This document shows, piece after piece, positions 8,669 through 15,876 of a DNA stretch of 19,100 nucleotides. Below the pieces are notes generated by a model that worked only from the letters and a program-made list of their open reading frames with translations, searched no databases and was not told where the DNA came from. The position numbers and the translations under genes were made by a program. Each line of letters begins with the position of its first letter. Within the stretch, counting starts at the first letter, position 1. Source of the DNA: Eubacterium sp. (GTDB lineage Bacteria > Bacillota_A > Clostridia > Lachnospirales > Lachnospiraceae); NCBI GenBank assembly GCA_023663915.1, contig JAMPGN010000063.1, positions 1 through 19,100 on the forward strand, read 5' to 3'.

Positions 8669-8866
8669 TTATTCTCTCGTCTTTCTAAATAAGGCAGTCA
8701 CACACCATTCCGTCGCAATCAACTGCATGAGAAATGCAAAATTATACAAAAACTTCTGCGGAAATAATAAATCCGAACCGCTCACAAATCCAAACCCTAA
8801 AACTGCTGCAAGTAGGCTGAAGACGGTTGCCAACACGCTGATTAATATTTTATATCCTTTACTCAT
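8669..8866 (-). CDS. Small membrane protein, two predicted helices, 65 aa
   Basis: An unrecognised 65-aa protein with two hydrophobic segments, about residues 6-29 (ILISVLATVFSLLAAVLGF) and 36-57 (FLYNFAFLMQLIATEW), and a basic C-terminus (FRKTRE). A longer reading to 8896 is ruled out in practice because that codon overlaps the predicted -10 box. The start at 8866 has GGGAG 11 bases upstream. Its stop is 39 bp before the DUF5060-type hydrolase, so the two form a bicistronic unit. It has too few helices to be a transporter alone. Function is unknown. Confidence 0.6.
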   Translation of the reverse strand: MSKGYKILISVLATVFSLLAAVLGFGFVSGSDLLFPQKFLYNFAFLMQLIATEWCVTALFRKTRE

Positions 8867-8895
8867 AATTTTATCTGCTCCCTTCGCTTCATTCA

Positions 8896-8924
8896 AATAT
8901 AAGAGTATTAGATCATAATCACAA
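8896..8924 (-). promoter_or_regulatory. Sigma-A promoter of the membrane protein / hydrolase pair
   Basis: TTGTGA (8919-8924) and TATATT (8896-8901) on the minus strand are separated by 17 bases. The predicted start point near 8889 gives a short leader of about 23 bases ahead of the start codon at 8866. This supports independent expression of the hydrolase from the kinase operon upstream. Confidence 0.65.
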
Positions 8925-8949
8925 AAGCTGTAATCCTAGGCAATGCCAG

Positions 8950-8997
8950 CAAGAATTGCGCAGCAATTCTTGTGACGCAGACTGCAGAGTCTGCGTC
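8950..8997. repeat. Two adjacent perfect inverted repeats (tandem hairpins)
   Basis: The first hairpin is CAAGAATTGC at 8950-8959 with its complement at 8963-8972 (3-nt loop). The second is GACGCAGACT at 8974-8983 with its complement at 8988-8997 (4-nt loop). One base separates them. They follow the kinase stop codon directly. Neither is followed by a T-run on the minus strand, so they look more like a palindromic intergenic element or an mRNA 3'-end stabiliser than a classical terminator. Confidence 0.7.
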
Positions 8998-9004
8998 TAT
9001 TGTA

Positions 9005-10540
9005 TCATGAATTTTTCGTCCCCACAACCTGCGCCACTACCTTCTTCCAGCCGGCATATTTCTCATCCCGCAACGTCTTCTCCATCACCGGCTGATAGAT
9101 CTGCTTTTCTCCGCTTGCAAAAAGTTCCTCTTCCGTGTACACACCGGCAGAAATGCCCGCCATATAAGCTGCCCCGATTCCGGAAAGTTCTTCCGATGCA
9201 GGCACTTTGACCTCTCCCTGCAGCAGATCACTCTGAAACTGCATCAGATAACGATTCTTGGTCGCGCCACCGTCCACGCGCAGTTCCTTGATTTTCATGC
9301 ACGTATCCTGTTCCATTGCTTCCACCAAATCCGTGATCTGATAGGCGATACATTCCAACGCTGCCTTTACAATCTCCGCCTTTCCGGTCGTCCTGCTCAT
9401 GCCGTTAATGCTGGCCCTTGCATTTTCATCCCAATAAGGCGCGCCCAGTCCGGTAAATGCCGGGACAAGATATGTCGTATCCTTCTGGTTCGCCAGATAT
9501 GCCAGCTCTTCCGTCTCTTTCGGATCACCGATCAGCTTCACCTCGTCTTTCAGCCATGAAACAACTGCACCGGTATAATTAAGGTTTCCTTCCAGCACAT
9601 ACTCCGCCTTTCCCTGCCTGCTCCATGCAAGCGACGTCACCACACCATGTTCCGAATAAACAGGTTTCTCCCCTACATTCATCATTAGGGAAGACCCCGT
9701 CCCGTAGGTCGCCTTAATCATGCCTGCCTGCAGGCATCCCTGCCCGAACAACGCAGCGTGGGAATCTCCCATCACGCCGCATACCGGCACAGGCTTTGCA
9801 AAGAATCCTTCCAGATCGGTATATCCGTAAACGGCATCGGAATCACAGACTTGCGCCAGACACCTCACCGGGATTTCTAACATCTCACAGATCTCCTGAT
9901 CCCAGCACAGCTTTTCCAGATGAAAAAGCTGCGTGCGAGAAGCGTTGGAATAATCGGTTTTGAAAGCATGTTCTTTGGTCAATTTATAGATTAACCAGCT
10001 ATCGATGGTTCCTAAGCAGATTTCGCCTTCATCAGCACGCTGCAAAATGGTTCTGCTGTCACCTGCATGGAATCCAAACTCCCTCTGCTGTACATTCTGC
10101 CAAAGCCACGCCATCTTCGCCGCCGGAAAATAGGCTGACAGCGGGATTCCCGTTGCCTGCTTCACCTTTTCCCCGTAACCTTTTGCCAACCATTTCTCCA
10201 CGATACCGCTGGCGCGTCCGCACTGCCAGACGATCGCTAGGTCAAGCGGCTCTCCTGTAATCTTATCCCAGATGCCGGTCGTCTCACGCTGGTTGCTGAT
10301 ACCAAGAGCCGCGATATCTTCCGTGCGGATGCCGGATTTTTCCACTAGAAGCTGCACAGTTTTCACGGTATTATGATAAATCTCGTTCAAGTCATGAGAC
10401 ACCCAGCCCTGCTCATTGACGATCTGGCGATGAGGCAAGTCCGTGCGCATAAGCAGCCGCCCTTGTTCATCAAATAAGAGTGCCTTCGTCCCCTGCGTGC
10501 TCTGATCTATGCTAATGATATATTTCTGCTGTTCCCGCAT
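9005..10540 (-). CDS. FGGY carbohydrate kinase, glycerol-kinase-like; candidate apulose kinase
   Basis: A 511-aa FGGY-family kinase that aligns with glycerol kinase throughout: IDQSTQGTKA (residues 11-20), NQRETT (Arg85-Glu86), Tyr137, GDSHAAL (Asp259), FTGLGAPYWD, and LRVDGGATKNRYLMQ in the nucleotide-binding half. Asp259 is the expected catalytic base. Two differences argue against glycerol as substrate: the GlpK glycerol contact GDQQ reads GDSH (Gln to Ser260), and VWQCRRT reads VWQCGRA. The first Gly-rich loop is also closer to ketose-kinase types (STQGTK rather than GTTSSR). It is the last gene of the isomerase-transketolase operon, 19 bp after the transketolase C half. I infer a ketose kinase, possibly D-apulose 4-kinase. 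Automated tools would probably call it GlpK. Confidence 0.85.
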   Translation of the reverse strand: MREQQKYIISIDQSTQGTKALLFDEQGRLLMRTDLPHRQIVNEQGWVSHDLNEIYHNTVKTVQLLVEKSGIRTEDIAALGISNQRETTGIWDKITGEPLDLAIVWQCGRASGIVEKWLAKGYGEKVKQATGIPLSAYFPAAKMAWLWQNVQQREFGFHAGDSRTILQRADEGEICLGTIDSWLIYKLTKEHAFKTDYSNASRTQLFHLEKLCWDQEICEMLEIPVRCLAQVCDSDAVYGYTDLEGFFAKPVPVCGVMGDSHAALFGQGCLQAGMIKATYGTGSSLMMNVGEKPVYSEHGVVTSLAWSRQGKAEYVLEGNLNYTGAVVSWLKDEVKLIGDPKETEELAYLANQKDTTYLVPAFTGLGAPYWDENARASINGMSRTTGKAEIVKAALECIAYQITDLVEAMEQDTCMKIKELRVDGGATKNRYLMQFQSDLLQGEVKVPASEELSGIGAAYMAGISAGVYTEEELFASGEKQIYQPVMEKTLRDEKYAGWKKVVAQVVGTKNS

Positions 10541-10559
10541 ACAAAATACTCCTCTCCTT

Positions 10560-11501
10560 CTATGCCCGCTTATTCAGCTCCCGCTCCGCGCACTCTGCAA
10601 TCCCCGATGCATTTAATCCGTAATAATCAAACACTTCCTTCGAGGTACCAGAAATCACCGGTTCGTCCGGCAAGGCGAGATTAATCACCCGGCGCGGACA
10701 CGCATTTCCAACCACCTGGCTTACCATCGATCCGAGTCCGCCATAAGGAGAATGTTCCTCCACGGTAATGACCAGCTTCACATTCTGCGCCGCCTCTATG
10801 ATCGCCTCTTTGTCCAGTGGCTTCACACAGTACATATCCAAAAGCCCCGCGCTAATTCCCTTTTCCTGCAAGAGTGCCACCGCGTCCAATGCTGGCTTCA
10901 CCATCTCGCCGCATGCCACAAAAAGCACGTCAGTGCCCTTGGCAAGAATTGTCGCACGATTCATTGTAAAAGGCGTATTTTCCTCTGTATAGATATCTTC
11001 CACCGCGTTTCTTCCCACACGGATATAAGCCGGTTTCTGATCCTGTAAAAGAGCTTCCACAAGTTTTGCCGTCTGGAAGCGATCGCTGGGAAGATACACA
11101 CGCATATTGGGAATAGCGGACATTGCCGCGATATCCTGCGCGGAATGATGACTCATTCCAAGAGAGCCGTAACTGATACCGCCGCTGATGCCGACCAGCG
11201 TCACATTCGTATTAGAATAGGCGCAATCCACTTTCGCCTGTTCATAACTCCTTGTGGACAGGAAACATGCCGGAGATGCCGCAAACGGCTTCTTCCCGCA
11301 CTTTGCAAGCCCCGCCGCGATACTCACAAGATTCTGCTCCGCGATGCCTACCTCTACGAACTGATCCGGATAAGCATCGGCAAAGGGCGCCATGGATGCG
11401 CTTCCTCTGGAATCGCTGCACAACACTACGATATCCTCATCCGTTTCCGCCTTTTTCATCAATACATCACAGATCGCCTGTCTGTTCGGAATTTTATTCA
11501 T
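10560..11501 (-). CDS. Transketolase C-terminal subunit (split transketolase, B)
   Basis: A 313-aa protein equal to the pyrimidine-binding and C-terminal halves of transketolase. The catalytic Glu that activates thiamine diphosphate lies in EVGIAEQN (Glu55), and GMSHHSAQD (His118-His119) lines the active site. The C-terminal Transketolase_C domain (about 180-305) includes VEEHSPYGGLGS. Its start overlaps the end of the N-half gene by 8 bases (ATGAATAA), and its AGGAGG-like site is inside that gene, so the two should be made in equal amounts by translational coupling. Together the halves transfer a two-carbon ketol unit. The pair matches the architecture of two-subunit sugar-specific transketolases such as AptA/AptB of apiose catabolism. 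Confidence 0.93.
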   Translation of the reverse strand: MNKIPNRQAICDVLMKKAETDEDIVVLCSDSRGSASMAPFADAYPDQFVEVGIAEQNLVSIAAGLAKCGKKPFAASPACFLSTRSYEQAKVDCAYSNTNVTLVGISGGISYGSLGMSHHSAQDIAAMSAIPNMRVYLPSDRFQTAKLVEALLQDQKPAYIRVGRNAVEDIYTEENTPFTMNRATILAKGTDVLFVACGEMVKPALDAVALLQEKGISAGLLDMYCVKPLDKEAIIEAAQNVKLVITVEEHSPYGGLGSMVSQVVGNACPRRVINLALPDEPVISGTSKEVFDYYGLNASGIAECAERELNKRA

Positions 11502-12342
11502 GACCTGCCCCTCCTATCGCCGCTTTTCTTTCCTCGAAATCTTTCATAATCTGTGCCGCTTCCTCCGCCGTAGGTACTTTGTGATGCCACGCCGCCTTGT
11601 TTTCCATGACAGGAGAACCACAACCCTTCACGGTATTGGCTATGATAACCGTCGGTTTTCCCTGATAGGCTCTGGCAAGCTCAAAAGCGTCACAGAGCTG
11701 GTCAATGTCGTTGCCGTCCACGCTCAGCACATTCCAGCCGAAAGAATACCACCGCTGTTCTTGGCTGTCCTGATGCATCACTTCTTCGGTACCGCCGGAA
11801 ATCTGTAAACGGTTTCTATCCACCACCGCGCAGAGGTTATCCAGCTTGTAATGACCCGCCGCCATTGCCCCCTCCCAGACAGAACCTTCCGCCAGTTCCC
11901 CGTCGCCCATCACGGTATAAACACGGTAATCCCTGTGACTCATTCTGCCTGCCAGCGCCATGCCAACACAGACCGGAAGCCCGTGTCCAAGCGAACCGCT
12001 GTTCATCTCGATGCCAGGCAGCTTATTATTCGGATGCCCGATATATTTTGTGCCGAATTTAGAAAACTGGGCGATCACCTCGTCCATCGGGAAAAAACCT
12101 TTCTGCGCCAGCACAGCATAGTAGCTTTCCACAGAATGTCCCTTGCTCATCACAAAGCGGTCTCTATTTTCATCGTCCTGGTTTTCCGGACTGATATTCA
12201 TCACCTTGAAATAAAGCGTCACCAGAATATCCATCACACTCATATCACCGCCGATATGGCCGCCCTTTCCCTCGATGACCATCTCCACCACTTTTTTACG
12301 AAGGTCGTAGGAAAGGATTTTCAGTGCTTGATTGTCATTCAT
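11494..12342 (-). CDS. Transketolase N-terminal subunit (split transketolase, A)
   Basis: A 282-aa thiamine-diphosphate-binding half of transketolase. The TPP/Mg motif begins at GDGELAEG (residues 146-148 for GDG) and ends at Asn177. The histidines that line the substrate channel are present in GGHIGG (His29), SKGHS (His69) and GHP (His103). The start at 12342 is chosen over 12393 because AGGAGG lies 8 bases upstream, and the longer reading overlaps the isomerase gene. It sits 13 bp after the isomerase stop. A housekeeping transketolase is usually a single long chain, so this split pair inside a sugar operon suggests a dedicated, substrate-specific enzyme. Confidence 0.93.
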   Translation of the reverse strand: MNDNQALKILSYDLRKKVVEMVIEGKGGHIGGDMSVMDILVTLYFKVMNISPENQDDENRDRFVMSKGHSVESYYAVLAQKGFFPMDEVIAQFSKFGTKYIGHPNNKLPGIEMNSGSLGHGLPVCVGMALAGRMSHRDYRVYTVMGDGELAEGSVWEGAMAAGHYKLDNLCAVVDRNRLQISGGTEEVMHQDSQEQRWYSFGWNVLSVDGNDIDQLCDAFELARAYQGKPTVIIANTVKGCGSPVMENKAAWHHKVPTAEEAAQIMKDFEERKAAIGGAGHE

Positions 12343-12355
12343 TTTATAGTCCTCC

Positions 12356-13756
12356 TCACTCGCCGCGCAGGTAAGCCTTGACTTCTTCCTCAATCAGGTC
12401 ATAGAGATCCGGTTTGATGCCGATATATTTACACGCCTCATACAGTACGGGAACCACGTTTTTGTGAATGCCCACGCAGTGATGAATGTAGGGGCCTTCC
12501 ACGATTTTGGCTTCCAGACGCTTTAAGTTCGCCACTTCTACCCAGACATAAGTTCCCTTGGTATAGGGACCTTCCACACCCTTCGCATTGCCAAGAAGCA
12601 GGGAATATTCCCCGTTATCGCCGTCAAAACGCGCCAACGTCATCTCCCCTAACTTCGCCTGTGCTTCCACCGCACCGGGATGGTCGAAGGCAAGAGGATA
12701 TCCGATCGTCGGTTTCTCCTGCGCCACGGAAATCGGCCACGGCCCACAGTGCTGCAAGAGTTCCCCGTTCTCGTTGTCTGGGTGACGCACCGTCCAGTCC
12801 GCAAAGAAACTCCGGTCGGTATCCATGCCAGCCGCTTCCACCATCAGCGCCGTGACCGCGCCATGAATATCCGTCTCGCACACCACCGGAATCCCTTCTT
12901 CATTGAGTAGGGAATTTGCCGCGCATGGCATAATGCCAATCTCCCCCTGAAGGGCGTTCCAGCATTGAATTGCAATCGCGTTACAGCTATATTTTGCCGC
13001 CAGATTTTTCATAGCAACCTTTAATGCCGCCACATTTTCCAGCTCCTCCGGCTGAATCTTGACGCACATGCAGCTATGGCAATAAGAAACGACCTCGTCT
13101 ACCTCAGTCTTCTCTTCCTTTACCTTCTTCATCTCCGCAGTCAGTTCCGGCATCGGAATCGGTGATAGCTGTATATTAAATTTCTCAAGCAGCTCTCCTT
13201 CGTTACACATCGTAGACCAGAAATCAAACGGTCTCGGCCCGATCTGCAGGATTCGGGTATGTCGGAACACATCTACCACATTGCAGACTGCCAGGAAATC
13301 CCTCACGCCCCGCTCAAATTCGGGATCGGTCAGCCTACAGTTCGTCAGATAGGTAAAAGGCACTTGAAATCTGCGCAGAACTTTGCCGGTAGCAAATAGC
13401 CCGCACTGACTGTCACGCAGGCGCACACCGTTTTCATCCGGACGCTCGTCCCTCGGTCCCCACAAAAGCACAGGCAGATTCATGTCGCGCGCCAATCTTG
13501 CACACACATATTCCGTACCGAAATTTCCATGTGGAAAAAAGATTCCCTTTACATCTTCTTTCTTAAATTTTGCCTCAATCTTCGCCCGATCCGCCTCGTC
13601 ATACAAAAGCCCTTCCTCGTTAATATCCGTGATATCCACGAACTCCACGCCAAGCTCCTTCAACCGCTCCCTGGTTAAATTGGCATACTTAATCGCGTCC
13701 GGTGCAGAAAAAATACTCCTTCTGGTCGGTGCAAAACCGATTTTTATTGTCTTCAT
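12356..13756 (-). CDS. L-fucose/L-arabinose isomerase-fold sugar isomerase; candidate apiose isomerase
   Basis: A 466-aa protein of the FucI/AraA fold (aldose to ketose isomerisation with a divalent metal). Glu272 (QGEIG) and Asp296 (CETDIHG) are 24 residues apart, exactly the spacing of metal ligands E337 and D361 of E. coli FucI as I recall them. HHCVGIH (His425, His426, His431) near the C-terminus can supply the third ligand. It is shorter than FucI (about 590 aa) and close to AraA in length. The start at 13756 has a perfect AGGAGG 6 bases upstream; a longer reading to 13852 is in the leader. It is first in the operon with a split transketolase and an FGGY kinase. The substrate is unknown; apiose is the best pathway fit. 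Confidence 0.85.
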   Translation of the reverse strand: MKTIKIGFAPTRRSIFSAPDAIKYANLTRERLKELGVEFVDITDINEEGLLYDEADRAKIEAKFKKEDVKGIFFPHGNFGTEYVCARLARDMNLPVLLWGPRDERPDENGVRLRDSQCGLFATGKVLRRFQVPFTYLTNCRLTDPEFERGVRDFLAVCNVVDVFRHTRILQIGPRPFDFWSTMCNEGELLEKFNIQLSPIPMPELTAEMKKVKEEKTEVDEVVSYCHSCMCVKIQPEELENVAALKVAMKNLAAKYSCNAIAIQCWNALQGEIGIMPCAANSLLNEEGIPVVCETDIHGAVTALMVEAAGMDTDRSFFADWTVRHPDNENGELLQHCGPWPISVAQEKPTIGYPLAFDHPGAVEAQAKLGEMTLARFDGDNGEYSLLLGNAKGVEGPYTKGTYVWVEVANLKRLEAKIVEGPYIHHCVGIHKNVVPVLYEACKYIGIKPDLYDLIEEEVKAYLRGE

Positions 13757-13854
13757 ACAAATCCTCCTGTCTCGTTTGATGCGGGTTTCCCCTGTCACGT
13801 GTCTTATACTTTCTGACAATATCTTATCTGGTTTGTAGCTTAACTTCATCATAT

Positions 13855-13877
13855 AATTAAGTATTATTTACTTAATT
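13855..13877. promoter_or_regulatory. Palindromic operator candidate for the LacI-family regulator
   Basis: A perfect 9-bp inverted repeat, AATTAAGTA - 5 bases - TACTTAATT. It starts at the -10 box of the isomerase operon promoter and covers the predicted start point near 13869. A further ACTTAA half-site lies at 13882-13887, 12 bp from the equivalent half-site at 13870. Position and symmetry fit repression by the divergently encoded LacI protein, although the usual central CG of LacI operators is absent. Confidence 0.6.
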
Positions 13878-13904
13878 TATGACTTAAGCTAATTCGGGTG
13901 TCAA
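13876..13904 (-). promoter_or_regulatory. Promoter of the isomerase-transketolase-kinase operon
   Basis: A perfect TTGACA -35 (13899-13904) is followed after 17 bases by CATAAA (13876-13881), a moderate -10, on the minus strand. It leaves a leader of about 110 bases. Alternative -10 registers (TAAATT) would need a 19-base spacer. Confidence 0.6.
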
Positions 13905-13965
13905 AAGTTTTTCAATCTGCCTTCACAACTTATATCATAGAACTTTTAACAGCAGAATCTTAATC

Positions 13966-13994
13966 TTGATTTTCTACAGATTGTCGTGCATACT
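13966..13994 (+). promoter_or_regulatory. Promoter of the LacI-family regulator gene
   Basis: TTGATT (13966-13971), a 17-base spacer, then CATACT (13989-13994) on the plus strand, about 90 bases ahead of the start codon. Matches are moderate. The operon and regulator promoters are divergent and about 60 bp apart. Confidence 0.45.
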
Positions 13995-14084
13995 ATTGTA
14001 ATGCTGCATGGGTCAAAATCCCTTTTATCAGACTTTGACAGGGCAAATCGTACAAGAACTTCACGAACGTAGGAGGAATGATAG

Positions 14085-15098
14085 ATGGCAATTACAGCAA
14101 AAGAACTGGCACAAAAACTGAATCTTTCTGCGGCGGCTGTGTCCATGGCACTGCATAACAAGCCCGGCGTCAGCACGCAGACAAGACAAACCGTAATCGA
14201 TGCCGCACTAAAATACGGCTATGATTTTAGTAAACTTTCTGAAAAAAGAGTGCTGGAAGGCTCCGTCTATCTGATTATCTACAAAAAACACGGCGCTGTC
14301 GTGGCGGATACGCCGTTTTTTTCCGAGGTGACAGAAGGGATTTCCTTAGAATGCAAGAGACAGAAATATAAATTGAAAATCAGTTATATTTATGAAGATG
14401 AGGATACTCTTGCCAAACAGATCGAGGATATCCAGTTTTCAGACTGTACCGGCATCATTCTTCTCGGTACGGAAATGAGTGCGGAGGACTTGAAGCCGTT
14501 TCTGATGCTTCCCGTCCCCCTTGTTTTGTTGGATGCCTATTTCGATGCACTGTCCTGCGACTGTGTATTAATCAATAATCATCAAGGCGCCTATCTTGCA
14601 ACGCAATACCTGATCCGTAAGTGCAAGACCCAGCCCGGTTATCTGCGCTCTTCCTATCAGATCAGTAATTTTGCTGAGCGCGCCACCGGATTCTATAATG
14701 CAATCCGGGATTCCGGTTTTTCTGCTTCCAAAAGCATTGTGCACCGGCTTTCTCCTTCCATGGACGGCGCATGTTCTGACATGTTAGAGATTATTCACTC
14801 CGGAGAATCCCTTGCATCCTGCTATTTTGCCGACAATGATCTGATTGCCGTAGGCGTCATGAAAGCCTTAAAACAGTGCGGTATTCGTATTCCGCAAGAT
14901 GTCTCCATCATCGGATTCGATAATATGCCCGTCAGCAGCGTGATTGAGCCGATGTTGACTACGATCCATGTCCCGAAACAGTATATGGGCGAAATTGCCG
15001 TACAGCGTCTTGCTGCCCGACTGAAATCACCTGGGGAACCGCCTGTAAAAATACAGGTATCTACTTCATTGATTAAGAGGCAGAGTACGTTGCGGTGA
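14085..15098 (+). CDS. LacI-family transcriptional regulator
   Basis: A 337-aa regulator. The N-terminal helix-turn-helix (residues 4-50: AITAKELAQKLNLSAAAVSMALHNKPGVS) is typical of LacI/GalR, with a hinge at about 42-60. The periplasmic-binding-protein-like sensor domain (60-330) includes VLINNHQGAYLATQYLI and VSIIGFDNMPVSSVIEP, where sugar-binding residues normally lie. The start at 14085 has AGGAGG eight bases upstream. It is transcribed away from the isomerase operon, whose promoter carries a palindrome, so it is most likely the local repressor released by a sugar of the pathway. The stop codon is 2 bp from that of the convergent Uma2 gene with no terminator between. Confidence 0.93.
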   Translation: MAITAKELAQKLNLSAAAVSMALHNKPGVSTQTRQTVIDAALKYGYDFSKLSEKRVLEGSVYLIIYKKHGAVVADTPFFSEVTEGISLECKRQKYKLKISYIYEDEDTLAKQIEDIQFSDCTGIILLGTEMSAEDLKPFLMLPVPLVLLDAYFDALSCDCVLINNHQGAYLATQYLIRKCKTQPGYLRSSYQISNFAERATGFYNAIRDSGFSASKSIVHRLSPSMDGACSDMLEIIHSGESLASCYFADNDLIAVGVMKALKQCGIRIPQDVSIIGFDNMPVSSVIEPMLTTIHVPKQYMGEIAVQRLAARLKSPGEPPVKIQVSTSLIKRQSTLR

Positions 15099-15100
15099 TG

Positions 15101-15634
15101 CTACTCCACTCTGATACAATATCCCTCATATATTCCCACTGGAACATTCTCCCCAAAAGAATATTCTTCCATGGTCTCCTTCTCAAATTGATACACGATC
15201 ACTTGTTTCTTGACGGGGTCTACAATCCAGTATTCTCTTACACCGGCAGTCCGGTACTTAAATAGTTTTGTAAAATAATCCATTGCCTTACTGCCCAGTG
15301 AAACAACTTCGATGATCCAGTCAGGCGCACCATTGCACCCCTTATCGGTAATCTTGTTTTTGTCACAAATAATGGACAGATCCGGCTCTACATAGTTCTT
15401 GTCATTTTCCTCTAAAAAGACTGCAAACGGAGCTGGAAACACTTCGCATTCGCCGCCGCGTTCCTTTATATAATTTCCAATCTCTCTGTCAAAGAAATGA
15501 ACGAATCTTTGATGGATTGTATTCGGCGGAGCCATATAATAAATCTTTCCGTCAATCAGCTCTGCACGCTCTCCATCTGGCAGGGCATAAATATCATCGA
15601 TTGTATAGATTTCTTCTTCTCTCAATGCATCCAT
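15101..15634 (-). CDS. Uma2 family (DUF820) PD-(D/E)XK nuclease-fold protein
   Basis: A 177-aa Uma2/DUF820 protein. The restriction-endonuclease-like core shows Glu25 (AELIDG), Asp85 (EPDLSII) and Glu109 (DWIIEVVS), followed by the family signature KLFKYRTAGVREYWIVDP. Function of the family is unsettled; members are scattered, mobile and presumed nucleases. The start at 15634 has GGAGG five bases upstream. It has its own strong promoter with a palindrome inside it and ends 2 bp from the LacI gene on the opposite strand. There is no partner gene of a restriction or toxin-antitoxin system next to it. It is unlikely to take part in sugar metabolism. Confidence 0.9.
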   Translation of the reverse strand: MDALREEEIYTIDDIYALPDGERAELIDGKIYYMAPPNTIHQRFVHFFDREIGNYIKERGGECEVFPAPFAVFLEENDKNYVEPDLSIICDKNKITDKGCNGAPDWIIEVVSLGSKAMDYFTKLFKYRTAGVREYWIVDPVKKQVIVYQFEKETMEEYSFGENVPVGIYEGYCIRVE

Positions 15635-15659
15635 CTGCTGTACCTCCGCTTATATCTTT

Positions 15660-15688
15660 ATTATAAGCAGTATTTATCGTAAATACAA
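15660..15688 (-). promoter_or_regulatory. Sigma-A promoter of the Uma2 gene with an internal palindrome
   Basis: TTGTAT (15683-15688), a 17-base spacer and a perfect TATAAT (15660-15665) on the minus strand. A perfect inverted repeat GTATTTA-TCG-TAAATAC (15670-15686) fills most of the spacer and overlaps the -35, as a repressor site would. Confidence 0.7.
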
Positions 15689-15815
15689 CGGATTTGCATT
15701 TGGGTTTTAGGAAAATTCAGTAATGACTTTTTGGAGAATCAGGGATAAAATTCTTTACGCCTAATACGATCTTGAGTGCTAAAGATTGGTGATACCTCGC
15801 CAGAAGTCAATGAAA

Positions 15816-15854
15816 CTGCCGCTTTACAAGCATCTAATCTCCATAAAGCGGCAG
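15816..15854 (-). terminator. Probable terminator of the lactaldehyde reductase gene
   Basis: A perfect 11-bp stem (CTGCCGCTTTA at 15816-15826 with its complement at 15844-15854) and 17-nt loop begin 22 bp after the stop codon at 15877. The minus-strand T-run is short (TTTCATT). The rest of the 242-bp gap (15635-15876) holds only the Uma2 promoter. Confidence 0.6.
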
Positions 15855-15876
15855 CACTCTTACATCACAACTATTA

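Noticed and set aside
13757..13854. Riboswitch in the leader of the isomerase operon
   Set aside because: The leader of about 100 bases shows no conserved aptamer core and no terminator hairpin before the ribosome binding site.
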